From: Roseithermus sacchariphilus
Lineage (GTDB): Bacteria; Bacteroidota; Rhodothermia; Rhodothermales; MEBIC09517
DNA length: 64,000 nt
Assembly (NCBI GenBank): GCA_003285105.1
Contig: CP030158.1
Coordinates: 3,610,449 to 3,674,448, forward strand
Direction: 5' to 3'
In this document: positions 57,448 through 64,000 of the stretch, one piece after another
How positions within the stretch are numbered: position 1 is the stretch's first letter
How the letters are laid out: each line of letters starts with the position of its first letter
Notes under the pieces: generated by a model
What the model was told of the DNA's origin: nothing
Databases searched by the model: none
The model's input: only the letters and a program-made list of their open reading frames with translations
Position numbers and translations under genes: made by a program

Positions 57448-58862
57448 GATGGGTTCGACACGTGGTTCTGAGTCTGTGCATCGGGGGGATGGACCTTCAT
57501 GACGACGATCGTGCGATCGTCTCCTCCGCAGCCGGCCTCCTCCATGGCCGCCTGGACGGCGGCGATCACCGCCTCGGGGTCCTTGCCGGCATGCGCGTGC
57601 AGGGTCCGGCACAGCCGCTCCTCGCCGAAGACCTCATCGCCCTCGCAGACGACGTCCGTGAACCCGTCAGTATACAGCACCAGGAGGTCGCCCTCCCGGA
57701 GCCGGACGGTGGCCGTCTCGTAGGCAGCATCCGGGAGGAGGCCGACGGGGATGCCGCCGGCTTCGAGGCGCAGCGTCTCGCCCGTGCGAATGACCAGCGG
57801 GGGGTTGTGCCCGGCGTTGACGTAGGCGAAGGTGCGCGTGAGCGGGTCGAAGACGCCGTAGAACAGCGTGGCAAACTGCCAGGCCTCCGTGGCCGGCAGG
57901 AGCGTCTGGTTCACCCGGCGGAACATCTCGGGTAACCAGCAGAGATGCTCGGCCTGAGAGCGCAGCGCCGTGCGCACGGCCGCCATGAGCAGCGCGGCGG
58001 GGAGCCCTTTGCCGGAGACGTCCCCGATGGCGAGGCCGAGGCCGCGACCGGGCAGTTCCAACAGGTCGTAGAAGTCGCCTCCGACCTCCTGCCAGGGGCG
58101 GCTCCAGGCGGCTACCGAGACGCCGGGCACGTCCGGCACGCGGCGGGGCAGCATGCGCGCCTGCACCTCGGCGGCGAGGAGCAGCTCCTGCCGCAGGCGC
58201 TGGTGAGCCAGCCGCTCCTGGTGCAGACGCGCCAGCTCGATGCCGAGCGCCGCCTGCCCGGCCAGCAGGCGGAGCAGATGCCGCTCGGCCGGGGTGAACG
58301 TGTGCGTCTCATCCGTGAAGACGCTCAGCGTACCGAGGAGCCGTCCTTTGCGGAACAACCCTCCCTCCAGGACACTGCGCACCCCGGCATCGCGGACGGC
58401 GGCGGCCGGGAACAGCTCGGGATGCTCCCGCACGTCGAGGATCTCGACGTCCTCTCCCGAGCTGAGCAACTGCCAGAGGTCGCTGTCGCGCGCATGGGCG
58501 GAAGCGGTGAAGGCCGGACCCAGCCCGTGGGTGGCTTCGAGCACCAGCGCGCCGGTGTCGGCGTCGAGCAGCCGCAATGCCGCGCCGCGCACGCGCATGT
58601 GCTCGGCGGTGATCCGCACGATCTCCTGGAGCAGCCGGGGAAGATCGAAGGCCGCCTCCATCAGCAGGCGGTTCACGGCTTCCAGCGCCGCCAGCATCCC
58701 GTCGGCATCCTCGGTCGCTATCGTGGGATCGGTTCGTGGCACCGCCTGCGTTCGGTCGGACGTGGAAACGACGGCCTGCCCCGGTGAGGCCGTACCGTCC
58801 CCTAGGTACGCACCCACCGCGTCAGGTACAACCCTCGCATCAGGTACAACCGCTCCCGCCAT
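57444..58862 (-). CDS. GAF domain-SpoIIE-type PP2C serine/threonine phosphatase
   Basis: The 472-residue cytosolic protein has a GAF domain (about 68-215). A short coiled segment follows (ELLLAAEVQARMLPRRVPDVPG), then a SpoIIE-type PPM phosphatase (about 240-455). The metal-binding blocks are EVGGDFYDLL, GDVSGKGLPAALLM, YVNAGHNPP, LVLYTDGFTDV and GGDDRTIVVMKV. It is the type that dephosphorylates anti-anti-sigma factors in partner switching. ATG 58862 overlaps the previous stop (TGATG); GTG 58865 is an alternative. No STAS or RsbW-like kinase gene is adjacent, which is noteworthy. The GAF domain probably supplies a sensor. Confidence 0.93.
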   Translation of the reverse strand: MAGAVVPDARVVPDAVGAYLGDGTASPGQAVVSTSDRTQAVPRTDPTIATEDADGMLAALEAVNRLLMEAAFDLPRLLQEIVRITAEHMRVRGAALRLLDADTGALVLEATHGLGPAFTASAHARDSDLWQLLSSGEDVEILDVREHPELFPAAAVRDAGVRSVLEGGLFRKGRLLGTLSVFTDETHTFTPAERHLLRLLAGQAALGIELARLHQERLAHQRLRQELLLAAEVQARMLPRRVPDVPGVSVAAWSRPWQEVGGDFYDLLELPGRGLGLAIGDVSGKGLPAALLMAAVRTALRSQAEHLCWLPEMFRRVNQTLLPATEAWQFATLFYGVFDPLTRTFAYVNAGHNPPLVIRTGETLRLEAGGIPVGLLPDAAYETATVRLREGDLLVLYTDGFTDVVCEGDEVFGEERLCRTLHAHAGKDPEAVIAAVQAAMEEAGCGGDDRTIVVMKVHPPDAQTQNHVSNPS

Positions 58863-59341
58863 CACCGTCCTCGCTCGGATGCCGCCTGCGTCCCCGGCTC
58901 GTCCCCCGGGCGACCGTCATCGGGCGGGACGACGACCACGAACAGGGTGTCTGCGGTCGCCCCGTGTGGATTGGACAGGCGAACCACCACGGGGTACGTC
59001 CCCGGACGGCTGAAGCGGTGGCGGGCGTGCAGGCTGGTCGCCGTGTTTCCGTCGCCGAAATCCCACCGGACCCGGATCGGCAGCGACGCCGCATCGAGGT
59101 TGGCCCGGGCCATGAACAGCCCCACCTCGCCGGCAGCCAGCCGGGCCGGCCCCTCCACCCCGTGCAGCCGCACGGGCACCCCCGCATCCCGGAGACGTAA
59201 CGGCCATGCTCCGGCCGGGTGCGTGGTCACGGTCGAGTAGAGGGAACGGGTCTGCTGAGCACGGGCGTCCTCCGGCGCACTGCCCAGCAGAAAGAAGCTC
59301 GCGAACACGATGGAAAGGGGGATCAGATAGCGTTTCAGCAT
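58862..59341 (-). CDS. Secreted PKD-domain protein
   Basis: The 159-residue protein starts MLKRYLIPLSIVFASFFLLG, a signal peptide followed by Ala-rich EDARAQQ. A PKD domain fills the second half (VRWDFGDGNTATSLHARHRFSRPGTYPVVVRLSNP). The middle is an unassigned beta-rich segment. The C-terminal tail (about 20 residues) is rich in Asp, Pro and Gly. It lies immediately upstream of the phosphatase with a 1-bp overlap, so it is the first gene of a coupled operon. It could be an extracytoplasmic sensor or ligand; that is a guess from position only. Confidence 0.78.
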   Translation of the reverse strand: MLKRYLIPLSIVFASFFLLGSAPEDARAQQTRSLYSTVTTHPAGAWPLRLRDAGVPVRLHGVEGPARLAAGEVGLFMARANLDAASLPIRVRWDFGDGNTATSLHARHRFSRPGTYPVVVRLSNPHGATADTLFVVVVPPDDGRPGDEPGTQAASERGR

Positions 59342-59676
59342 GGCGCACACAGGGCTTTCTCCTCCGTGTCGGAACCGGGCGGGATGCGGCCCGGCGTGTG
59401 AGAGACACCGGGCTTCCCGCCGGATGGATCCGTGGGCATCCTTCCTCAAACCGCATTCCACGGGCGCCCGGCCGAAGCCGATCGCAACAATGACAGAGGC
59501 GGTTCGCCAGAATGACACCGTGCCGAGCCCGCGAGCCGCACCCGGCCCCGGCACGATTGCCAATTTTACAGCCCCGTGGCCCCGCCTCGCCTCCGGCACG
59601 CCGTTTGAAAGAGCAGCTATTCGGCACCCGGAGCGCCCTCCGGGCCTTCGCGGTGCCCGCCTGTGTTGCTGTACGA
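59342..59676. other. Divergent intergenic region of the PKD operon and hsp20
   Basis: These bases hold no coding frame that I can support. They must contain the promoters of the PKD-phosphatase operon (minus) and of hsp20 (plus). A perfect 7-bp hairpin CCCGGAG/CTCCGGG with a 4-nt loop is at 59627-59644, about 70-85 nt upstream of the hsp20 start. I see no clear promoter boxes. Confidence 0.5.
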
Positions 59677-59707
59677 TCATCTTTTACATCCAACATGTAG
59701 GAGGTGA
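59677..59707 (+). promoter_or_regulatory. Candidate FourU RNA thermometer over the hsp20 Shine-Dalgarno
   Basis: UCAUCUUUUACAU (59677-59689) pairs without gaps with AUGUAGGAGGUGA (59695-59707), closing a 5-nt loop CCAAC. Of 13 pairs, three are G-U (U59680-G59704, U59683-G59701 and U59684-G59700). The UUUU tract (59682-59685) pairs exactly with AGGA (59699-59702) of the SD sequence, as in FourU thermometers such as Salmonella agsA. The ATG is at 59713, 5 nt beyond the stem. The stem includes the complete GGAGGUGA, so translation should be off in the folded state and on when heated. Confidence 0.8.
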
Positions 59708-59712
59708 GACCT

Positions 59713-60135
59713 ATGGCAAACCTGATGCTCCGCAACCCGCTGACGGAATTGCAGCGCGAAGTGGATCGTCTCTTCGAGACCTTCCTCCCCACCAACGACG
59801 TGAACGTGCCCACCGTCTTCACCCCGGCGGTGGACATGTGGGAGACCGACAGCCACTACATCTTCGCCTTCGACCTGCCGGGCCTGACGAAGGAGGATGT
59901 CTCCATCAGCTATCAGGACGGCATGCTCCAGATCAGCGGTGAACGGAAGGCGCCGCAGGAGGAAAACGCCACCTTCCATCGGGTAGAACGTCCCTACGGC
60001 CGCTTCTTCCGCTCGATCCGTCTGGACCGCGGCATCCAGGTCGATGGCATCGAAGCGCACTTCGAGCACGGCGTGCTGACGGTCGAAGTGCCCAAAGCGG
60101 AGGAGGTCAAACCGCGCCGCATCGAGATCTCGTAA
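59713..60135 (+). CDS. Small heat-shock protein, Hsp20/alpha-crystallin family
   Basis: The 140-residue protein has a variable N-terminal arm and an alpha-crystallin domain (about 40-132), with PAVDMWETDSHYIFAFDLPGL and GVLTVEVPK. The C-terminal extension carries PRRIEIS, in place of the usual I/V-x-I/V form. It binds unfolding proteins and holds them for refolding. Start: the SD GGAGGTGA at 59700-59707 sits 5 nt before ATG 59713, so GTG 59704 is rejected. It is monocistronic, closed by the terminator at 60183-60214. Confidence 0.95.
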   Translation: MANLMLRNPLTELQREVDRLFETFLPTNDVNVPTVFTPAVDMWETDSHYIFAFDLPGLTKEDVSISYQDGMLQISGERKAPQEENATFHRVERPYGRFFRSIRLDRGIQVDGIEAHFEHGVLTVEVPKAEEVKPRRIEIS

Positions 60136-60182
60136 GCGGGGTAAGCCCTGCGCGGACCGGCCCCGTGCCGGTCCGTCCTGCC

Positions 60183-60214
60183 AACCGCCCGGTATGCGCC
60201 GGGCGGTTTTTTTT
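60183..60214 (+). terminator. Intrinsic terminator of hsp20
   Basis: AACCGCCCGG (60183-60192) pairs with CCGGGCGGTT (60199-60208) around a 6-nt loop, followed by an unbroken run of T residues (to 60214). It lies about 48 bp after the hsp20 stop. Confidence 0.95.
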
Positions 60215-60375
60215 GAATCGGGAAGGCTCTGGTATGGAATTGGCCCTTTTTCGTCACGGGATGATGACATCCACGGCCGTTCCTCGTACGATGTTGAACC
60301 CGCCGCCCACCGGCCGTGCGCCCTCGAACGGCGGCTCCGTCCTCCGCTGCCTCTCCGATTCCCCTTCACGCCATC

Positions 60376-60875
60376 ATGGATCAAGCCGATCTCCTGCCCG
60401 GTCTGCGACCGGGAAGCTGCCTGGAACACGGGCTCGCACACGCCGAAGACCACCGGCGCTGGTCCCGCCGCTCGTTTCTCTCCTGCCTGGGCCTTGCCGT
60501 GGCCGGATCGGCATTCACCCTGGGACGCACGCCGATCCGTGCCTTCGGGCAGGCCCCGCTGCTCTCGGCCCTGCGCGCGCTCGAAACGGAGCGCATCCTC
60601 GTCCTGGTGCAACTGAGCGGCGGCAACGACGGCCTGAACACCGTCGTGCCCGTGGAGGACGACCGCTACTACAACGCCCGGCCGACGCTCGCCATCGCCA
60701 GAAACCAGACGCTATCCATTGCCCCCGAACTGGGCCTGCACCCGTCGCTGGCCTCGCTGGAAGGGCTCTACGGCGACGGCCGCCTGGCCATCGTGCAGAA
60801 CGTCGGATACCCCTCGCCGGACCTCTCGCACTTCCGCTCGACGGACGTCTGGATGTCCGCGCAGGACGCCGGAGC
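60376..60875 (+). pseudogene. Truncated DUF1501 protein gene
   Basis: The ATG at 60376 begins a DUF1501 (sulfatase-like, metal-dependent) protein with a twin-arginine signal, RRSFLSCLGLAVAGSAF, and the domain start LVLVQLSGGNDGLNTVVPVEDDRYY. The family normally runs 400-500 residues. Here recognisable homology stops after HFRSTDVWMSAQDA, at about residue 165 (near 60875), where an unrelated transposase frame begins. The rest of the gene is not found downstream. It is therefore a 5' remnant, cut off by an insertion or deletion involving the transposase. The same frame reads on to 61044 without homology. Confidence 0.8.
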
Positions 60876-61391
60876 ATCGGCACGCGCGCCCTGTGCAAGG
60901 GGCGCAAGAGTTATCGAACCGAGCACACGTTCCGCAATCGGGAGAAGGCTTTCACAGCCGAGGTGGTCGTCTGCCGCCGTTTCACCACGGCCCGACGCAC
61001 CGGGCGGCTTGAGCGGCGGGCGGTGTGGCTGCTCTACGTGGTGATCCACTGCCGCCTTGCGCCGAAGCAGGTGGCCCGGCGCTACCGGCGTCGCTTCGGG
61101 GTCGAGACGAGCTATCGCCTGGCGGGCCAGGCGCGGGCCTGGACGACGTCTGCGAATCCGATCTACCGTTTTCTGCTGCTGGGGCTGGGTTATGTGCTGG
61201 TCAATGGGTGGCTGTGCCTGCGCTGGCTCGTGGCTCAGGTGCCGCGACGGGGCGGGCGCTTGCTCGACCAGACTTTGTTGCGGCTGGGTCGCTTCCGACG
61301 CTTTATCGTCCGCGCCGTCGAAGCGAAGTATGGCTGTCGAACTGAGGTGCATGCCCACGCGCCTCCTTTACATGAATCTTGGATCTACTGA
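60868..61391 (+). mobile_element. C-terminal remnant of a DDE transposase
   Basis: About 175 residues in a different frame from DUF1501 resemble the C-terminal part of an ISH3/IS4-like DDE transposase: KSYRTEHTFRNREKAFTAEVVVCRRF, RRFGVETSYRL (catalytic Glu block), ARAWTTSANPIYRFLLLGLGYVLVNGWL. The N-terminal part with the first two Asp residues is absent. No terminal inverted repeats or target-site duplications were identified. It is an inactive fragment joined to the DUF1501 remnant. Confidence 0.75.
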
Positions 61392-61817
61392 GTCTGCTGG
61401 TTCAATAACCCGAATCCAGAATCCGGTCCCTGCCGTCTGCTCACAGCCCTCATCATCAGTGACAGAAATGCCAACCCTGGCTAGGCCAGCAGATCTGGTA
61501 TACAGTTCCAGAATGGATCCAGAGCTTCCTCCGATGAAAGCACCGAGAACCTGAATATCTCCGCTGCCGGCCTGGTAGCTGAACTGGTACCCGGCTGTGT
61601 GCCGGAAGAGCGGCGGGTCTTGCAGATCGAAGGTGTAGGGCTCCTGCCGCAGTTCCACCGTAAGCGTGTCGGGAAAGGTGTGCAGTTGCTCGAAGATGCC
61701 CTCACAGCCACACGGTCCGCTGAGGCAGACCTCGTCGAAACAGCCGCCCAGAACGAGCAGTATGGCCGTCAACAACAACCCCAGCACTGGGCCGAATACG
61801 TTACTTCCCCGGGCCAT
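61368..61817 (-). CDS. Cys-rich lipoprotein, copy 1 of a tandem repeat
   Basis: The 149-residue lipoprotein (lipobox LVLGGC after VLGLLLTAILL) has a Cys-rich mature start (CFDEVCLSGPCGCEG) and a short Ig/cadherin-like beta domain (DTLTVELRQEPYTFDLQD, then VGISVTDDEGCEQ). ATG 61817 is used; an in-frame ATG 15 nt upstream adds MGEMG. The first 109 residues, apart from residue 4, are identical to copy 2, while the end (ARVGISVTDDEGCEQTAGTGFWIRV) differs. The function is unknown. GC is clearly lower than around it, and the 3' end overlaps the transposase remnant. Confidence 0.75.
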   Translation of the reverse strand: MARGSNVFGPVLGLLLTAILLVLGGCFDEVCLSGPCGCEGIFEQLHTFPDTLTVELRQEPYTFDLQDPPLFRHTAGYQFSYQAGSGDIQVLGAFIGGSSGSILELYTRSAGLARVGISVTDDEGCEQTAGTGFWIRVIEPADSVDPRFM

Positions 61818-61884
61818 GCCCATCTCCCCCATGCAGTTTCAGGATCCTCTGCTACAGGCGACGACACCTTGCTGGACCGGGTTG
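61505..61884. repeat. Direct repeat, copy 1 (lipoprotein 5' half and upstream DNA)
   Basis: This segment matches 62005-62386 in the same orientation with a 500-bp period. 61506-61806 matches 62006-62306 with no difference that I could see. Scattered substitutions and a 2-nt insertion occur near the start codon and beyond. It contains the 5' half of lipoprotein copy 1 and its upstream region. Confidence 0.9.
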
Positions 61885-62317
61885 AAACGAATCCTGTCGG
61901 GGCAACAATGCGGGCTTGAAAGGTGGTGCTGGCTGACTGTTCACAACCTTCACTGTCGTTAACTCTGATGCTAACTCTGGTCGTCCCGATCGATCTTGTG
62001 TAGAGTTCCAGAATGGATCCAGAGCTTCCTCCGATGAAAGCACCGAGAACCTGAATATCTCCGCTGCCGGCCTGGTAGCTGAACTGGTACCCGGCTGTGT
62101 GCCGGAAGAGCGGCGGGTCTTGCAGATCGAAGGTGTAGGGCTCCTGCCGCAGTTCCACCGTAAGCGTGTCGGGAAAGGTGTGCAGTTGCTCGAAGATGCC
62201 CTCACAGCCACACGGTCCGCTGAGGCAGACCTCGTCGAAACAGCCGCCCAGAACGAGCAGTATGGCCGTCAACAACAACCCCAGCACTGGGCCGAATACG
62301 TTACTTCGCCGGGCCAT
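61769..62317 (-). CDS. Cys-rich lipoprotein, copy 2, with read-through tail
   Basis: The 182-residue lipoprotein has the same signal, lipobox and Cys-rich start as copy 1. After LELYTRS it diverges (IGTTRVSIRVNDSEGCEQSAS). The end of copy 1 has no counterpart stop here, so the frame runs on through the duplicated upstream DNA of copy 1 and ends at 61769, inside copy 1. The last 33 or so residues (from SSKVSSPVAEDPE) are probably not functional protein. ATG 62317 is used. The real end may be near residue 148. Confidence 0.7.
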   Translation of the reverse strand: MARRSNVFGPVLGLLLTAILLVLGGCFDEVCLSGPCGCEGIFEQLHTFPDTLTVELRQEPYTFDLQDPPLFRHTAGYQFSYQAGSGDIQVLGAFIGGSSGSILELYTRSIGTTRVSIRVNDSEGCEQSASTTFQARIVAPTGFVSTRSSKVSSPVAEDPETAWGRWAWPGEVTYSAQCWGCC

Positions 62318-62386
62318 GACCATCTCCCCCATGCAGTTTCAGGATCCTCTGCTACAGGCGATGACACACCTTGCTGGACCGGGTTG
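62005..62386. repeat. Direct repeat, copy 2
   Basis: Partner of 61505-61884. The homologous start codon region and about 70 bp upstream are included in both copies. Differences are near 62308, 62319 and 62367 (C/T and an AC insertion). Confidence 0.9.
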
Positions 62387-62427
62387 TTCGCCGGCCCACA
62401 CGGTGCCTCATCGCTCAAATCCAAGCA

Positions 62428-63393
62428 TCAGCGCCGGTCGCCGAGTGCACTGACATCAAGGCCGTTCTGCTCCAACACGACCCTGAGCGCATCGATCTCT
62501 TCCTGCTGCTCTTGGATTGCCCGCACCAGCAACGGAATCATCGCCAGGTAGTCTACGCTCTGATACCGTACGGTGGTCGCTTCCCTGGCGACCTTCTCGG
62601 CCTCCGGGTCTTCCGGCACCACGTGGACCTGCTCGTGTACCAGGTCGGGGAACACCTGTGCGACTTCCTGGGCCACAAACCCCACGCGCTCGCCCTCCGG
62701 CAGTTCTAGCGCCTGAAAACCGACCGCATTGAGCCCGGCTTGCTCTTTGTATCGAAATGCAACCGGCCGCATGGCCCGTAGCTTCGCCAGCACGTCACGC
62801 CCTTGCAACGCACGCACGTTCGTCTTTAACCGCTCGTCCGAGGGATTGGTCAACGTCCCGGTGATGTGCACGTTACCGCTGAAATAGCCGGCATAGTTGG
62901 TTCCGGAACCATACGCCCAGCCATATACCCCATACTTCGTTCCCGCATCACCTCTGGCCATGCCAAAGACTCCGTACTTCGTGCCGGAGTTACCTTCGGC
63001 CCAGGTGTAGGTACCATAGTTGCTGCCAGTGCCGCCACTCGCGCGTCCGTAGTAACCCACGCGATTTCCCGAGCCTGACATAGTCGCGTAGGTGTCGATA
63101 CCGGCAAAGCCACCTATGAATTTACCACCGATGCCCCAGAATGGGGCCGGCTCAGAACGCCCATACACGGCTACAGCATCGTATGCCTGTGTACCGCTGT
63201 ACTCCGCCGCTACGACCTTCGTGGTACCACTCGGCTTGTCGTACCTGATGTGAAGCTTCCTGTAGGCATCATTATTGGCAGATCCTACATTCACATTCCC
63301 ATCGGTGCTGATTTCAATCTGTGCATGCACCGGCAGCACAAACAGCACCAGTCCCAGCAAGAGGTAAATCAGAGAGAGAGAGCACTTACGCAT
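62428..63393 (-). CDS. Secreted tail-fibre-like protein with an S74 chaperone domain
   Basis: The 321-residue protein has a signal peptide (LIYLLLGLVLFVLPVHAQ) and a C-terminal tail_spike/Peptidase_S74-type chaperone domain (about 200-320, NPSDERLKTNVRALQGRDVL, VGFVAQEVAQVFPDLV). The middle is a row of 14-residue repeats (TKYGVFGMARGDAG, TKYGVYGWAYGSGT and variants). The S74 domain helps trimerise beta-helix fibres and often cleaves itself off. ATG 63393 is chosen for the signal peptide. It heads the low-GC group and is upstream of the two lipoproteins on the same strand, so they may be cotranscribed. It could be a surface adhesin rather than a phage protein. Confidence 0.82.
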   Translation of the reverse strand: MRKCSLSLIYLLLGLVLFVLPVHAQIEISTDGNVNVGSANNDAYRKLHIRYDKPSGTTKVVAAEYSGTQAYDAVAVYGRSEPAPFWGIGGKFIGGFAGIDTYATMSGSGNRVGYYGRASGGTGSNYGTYTWAEGNSGTKYGVFGMARGDAGTKYGVYGWAYGSGTNYAGYFSGNVHITGTLTNPSDERLKTNVRALQGRDVLAKLRAMRPVAFRYKEQAGLNAVGFQALELPEGERVGFVAQEVAQVFPDLVHEQVHVVPEDPEAEKVAREATTVRYQSVDYLAMIPLLVRAIQEQQEEIDALRVVLEQNGLDVSALGDRR

Positions 63394-63619
63394 GATTTCC
63401 GACTTTTGATCTGAATACCTGTACGATGGAAGGAGGCCGAACATAACATCCGAAAACCAACAGGTCAACCCCTTTCCCTATCCATTCTTGATTTGATCAC
63501 AGGCTCTTCTTCCTTTGATCAGAGAACCGAGCAGGAACAAGCGAGGCGGACTCACCGAAGCAAGGCCGCCCCTGCAACCAACGTTTTACAGTACGCCCTT
63601 GTAGACCTGATCCGATCCC

Positions 63620-64000
63620 TCAGTCTTCCTCAGAGGCCGGCTCGGGGTTGGGCCGGGGCTCCACGTCGGTCGCGGCGCCGTCGCCGTGGACGGGCGCGGC
63701 CGTGTCGCCGGGGAACTGCTGGATGTGCTCGGACTGCACGGGCTTGCCGGTGCCCTTCGCCACGGGCGAGGCTTCGTGGATGTAGAAGTCGCCGTTGGGC
63801 AGGGTGTCGTTGTGCCGCCGGGCGGCGGCGGCGGCCGTGCGCATGCTCTCGTCCGCGTTGTGGCGCATCTCCTCGAAGCCCCCCCGGATCTCCTGCTCGA
63901 ACAGGTCGAACAGGTGCGCCAGCGCCGCGCGGTCGCGCTCGAAGGCCGGTCCGTGGGCGCCCTCGCGGAGCTGCCGGTCCATCTTCGCCAGCGAGGCCGA
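63620..64000 (-). CDS. Hypothetical protein, N-terminus cut by the right edge
   Basis: The frame continues to the right edge, and the residues before Met at 63982 also read well (SASLAK), so the start is outside or at the edge. The visible 120-plus residues contain a helical segment (ALAHLFDLFEQEIRGGFEEMRHNADESMR). A Pro/Glu-rich acidic tail (PRPNPEPASEED) ends the protein. No family was recognised. High-GC composition is like the bulk of the window. It is separated from the S74 gene by 226 bp in which I see nothing. Confidence 0.6.
   Translation of the reverse strand, partial: SASLAKMDRQLREGAHGPAFERDRAALAHLFDLFEQEIRGGFEEMRHNADESMRTAAAAARRHNDTLPNGDFYIHEASPVAKGTGKPVQSEHIQQFPGDTAAPVHGDGAATDVEPRPNPEPASEED

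Noticed and set aside
62428..63393. Complete prophage suggested by the tail-fibre domain.
   Set aside because: No capsid, portal, terminase, integrase or lysis genes are nearby. The protein has a bacterial signal peptide and repeated units like surface adhesins.

Overview
The window reads as chromosome of a high-GC, AT-poor relative of the Bacteroidota, most likely Rhodothermota (Rhodothermus-like). This is an inference from a type IX secretion sortase (PorU) next to a PorV-type shuttle protein, a type IX C-terminal sorting domain, few Shine-Dalgarno sequences, two promoter candidates of the TTG...TAnnTTyG kind, and MoxR, DUF1593 and GH78 genes. Nearly all of it is compact housekeeping and envelope sequence. 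Only about 60.4-63.4 kb looks rearranged and clearly lower in GC.

Layout. 0-9.8 kb (minus): PorU, PorV, an M6-like but zinc-motif-less surface protein with a type IX sorting domain, and a gluzincin peptidase cut by the window edge. 10-14.3 kb (minus): a degenerate receiver/DHp protein, a metallo-beta-lactamase-fold hydrolase, a Lon substrate-binding-domain protein and a sodium:solute symporter. 14.5-24 kb (plus): an outer-membrane barrel, methylmalonyl-CoA mutase with its GTPase MeaB, then a DUF1593 protein and a GH78 alpha-L-rhamnosidase. 24-27 kb (minus): GltX and an ECF sigma/anti-sigma pair. 27.3-34.1 kb (plus): three SurA/PpiC-type chaperones, MoxR and an FAD oxidoreductase. 34-38.6 kb: renalase-like flavoprotein, FxsA, a duplicated TerB-like protein, a thioredoxin-fold protein and an EamA transporter.

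38.65-43.5 kb is a complete regulatory unit: a candidate promoter, a cobalamin riboswitch, an intrinsic terminator, a hairpin over the ribosome binding site, then NrdB and NrdA. The R2 protein has Glu at the first metal position and Leu at the radical-tyrosine position, so this is a class Ic-like, B12-independent reductase under B12 control. 43.5-56.8 kb (minus) carries ParE, ParC, an AlbA_2 protein, GpsA, PlsY, PurM, an LLM flavoprotein, a degenerate squalene/phytoene synthase-like protein, an enoyl-CoA hydratase and an M50-CBS protease. 56.06-59.34 kb is a four-gene chain with overlapping stop and start codons: PKD exoprotein, GAF-SpoIIE phosphatase, atypical sigma factor, and a membrane protein with a TrkA_C domain.

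At 59.7 kb an Hsp20 gene is preceded by a 13-bp stem that buries its whole Shine-Dalgarno sequence and contains a UUUU/AGGA pairing, the design of a FourU RNA thermometer. Downstream, a DUF1501 gene is truncated at a transposase remnant. It is followed by two lipoprotein genes on a 500-bp-period direct repeat (identical 5' parts, diverged 3' parts) and a tail-fibre/S74-like exoprotein. The last gene runs off the right edge.

The items most worth follow-up are the Hsp20 thermometer, the riboswitch-controlled class Ic reductase, the coupled phosphatase-sigma operon, and the lipoprotein repeat.
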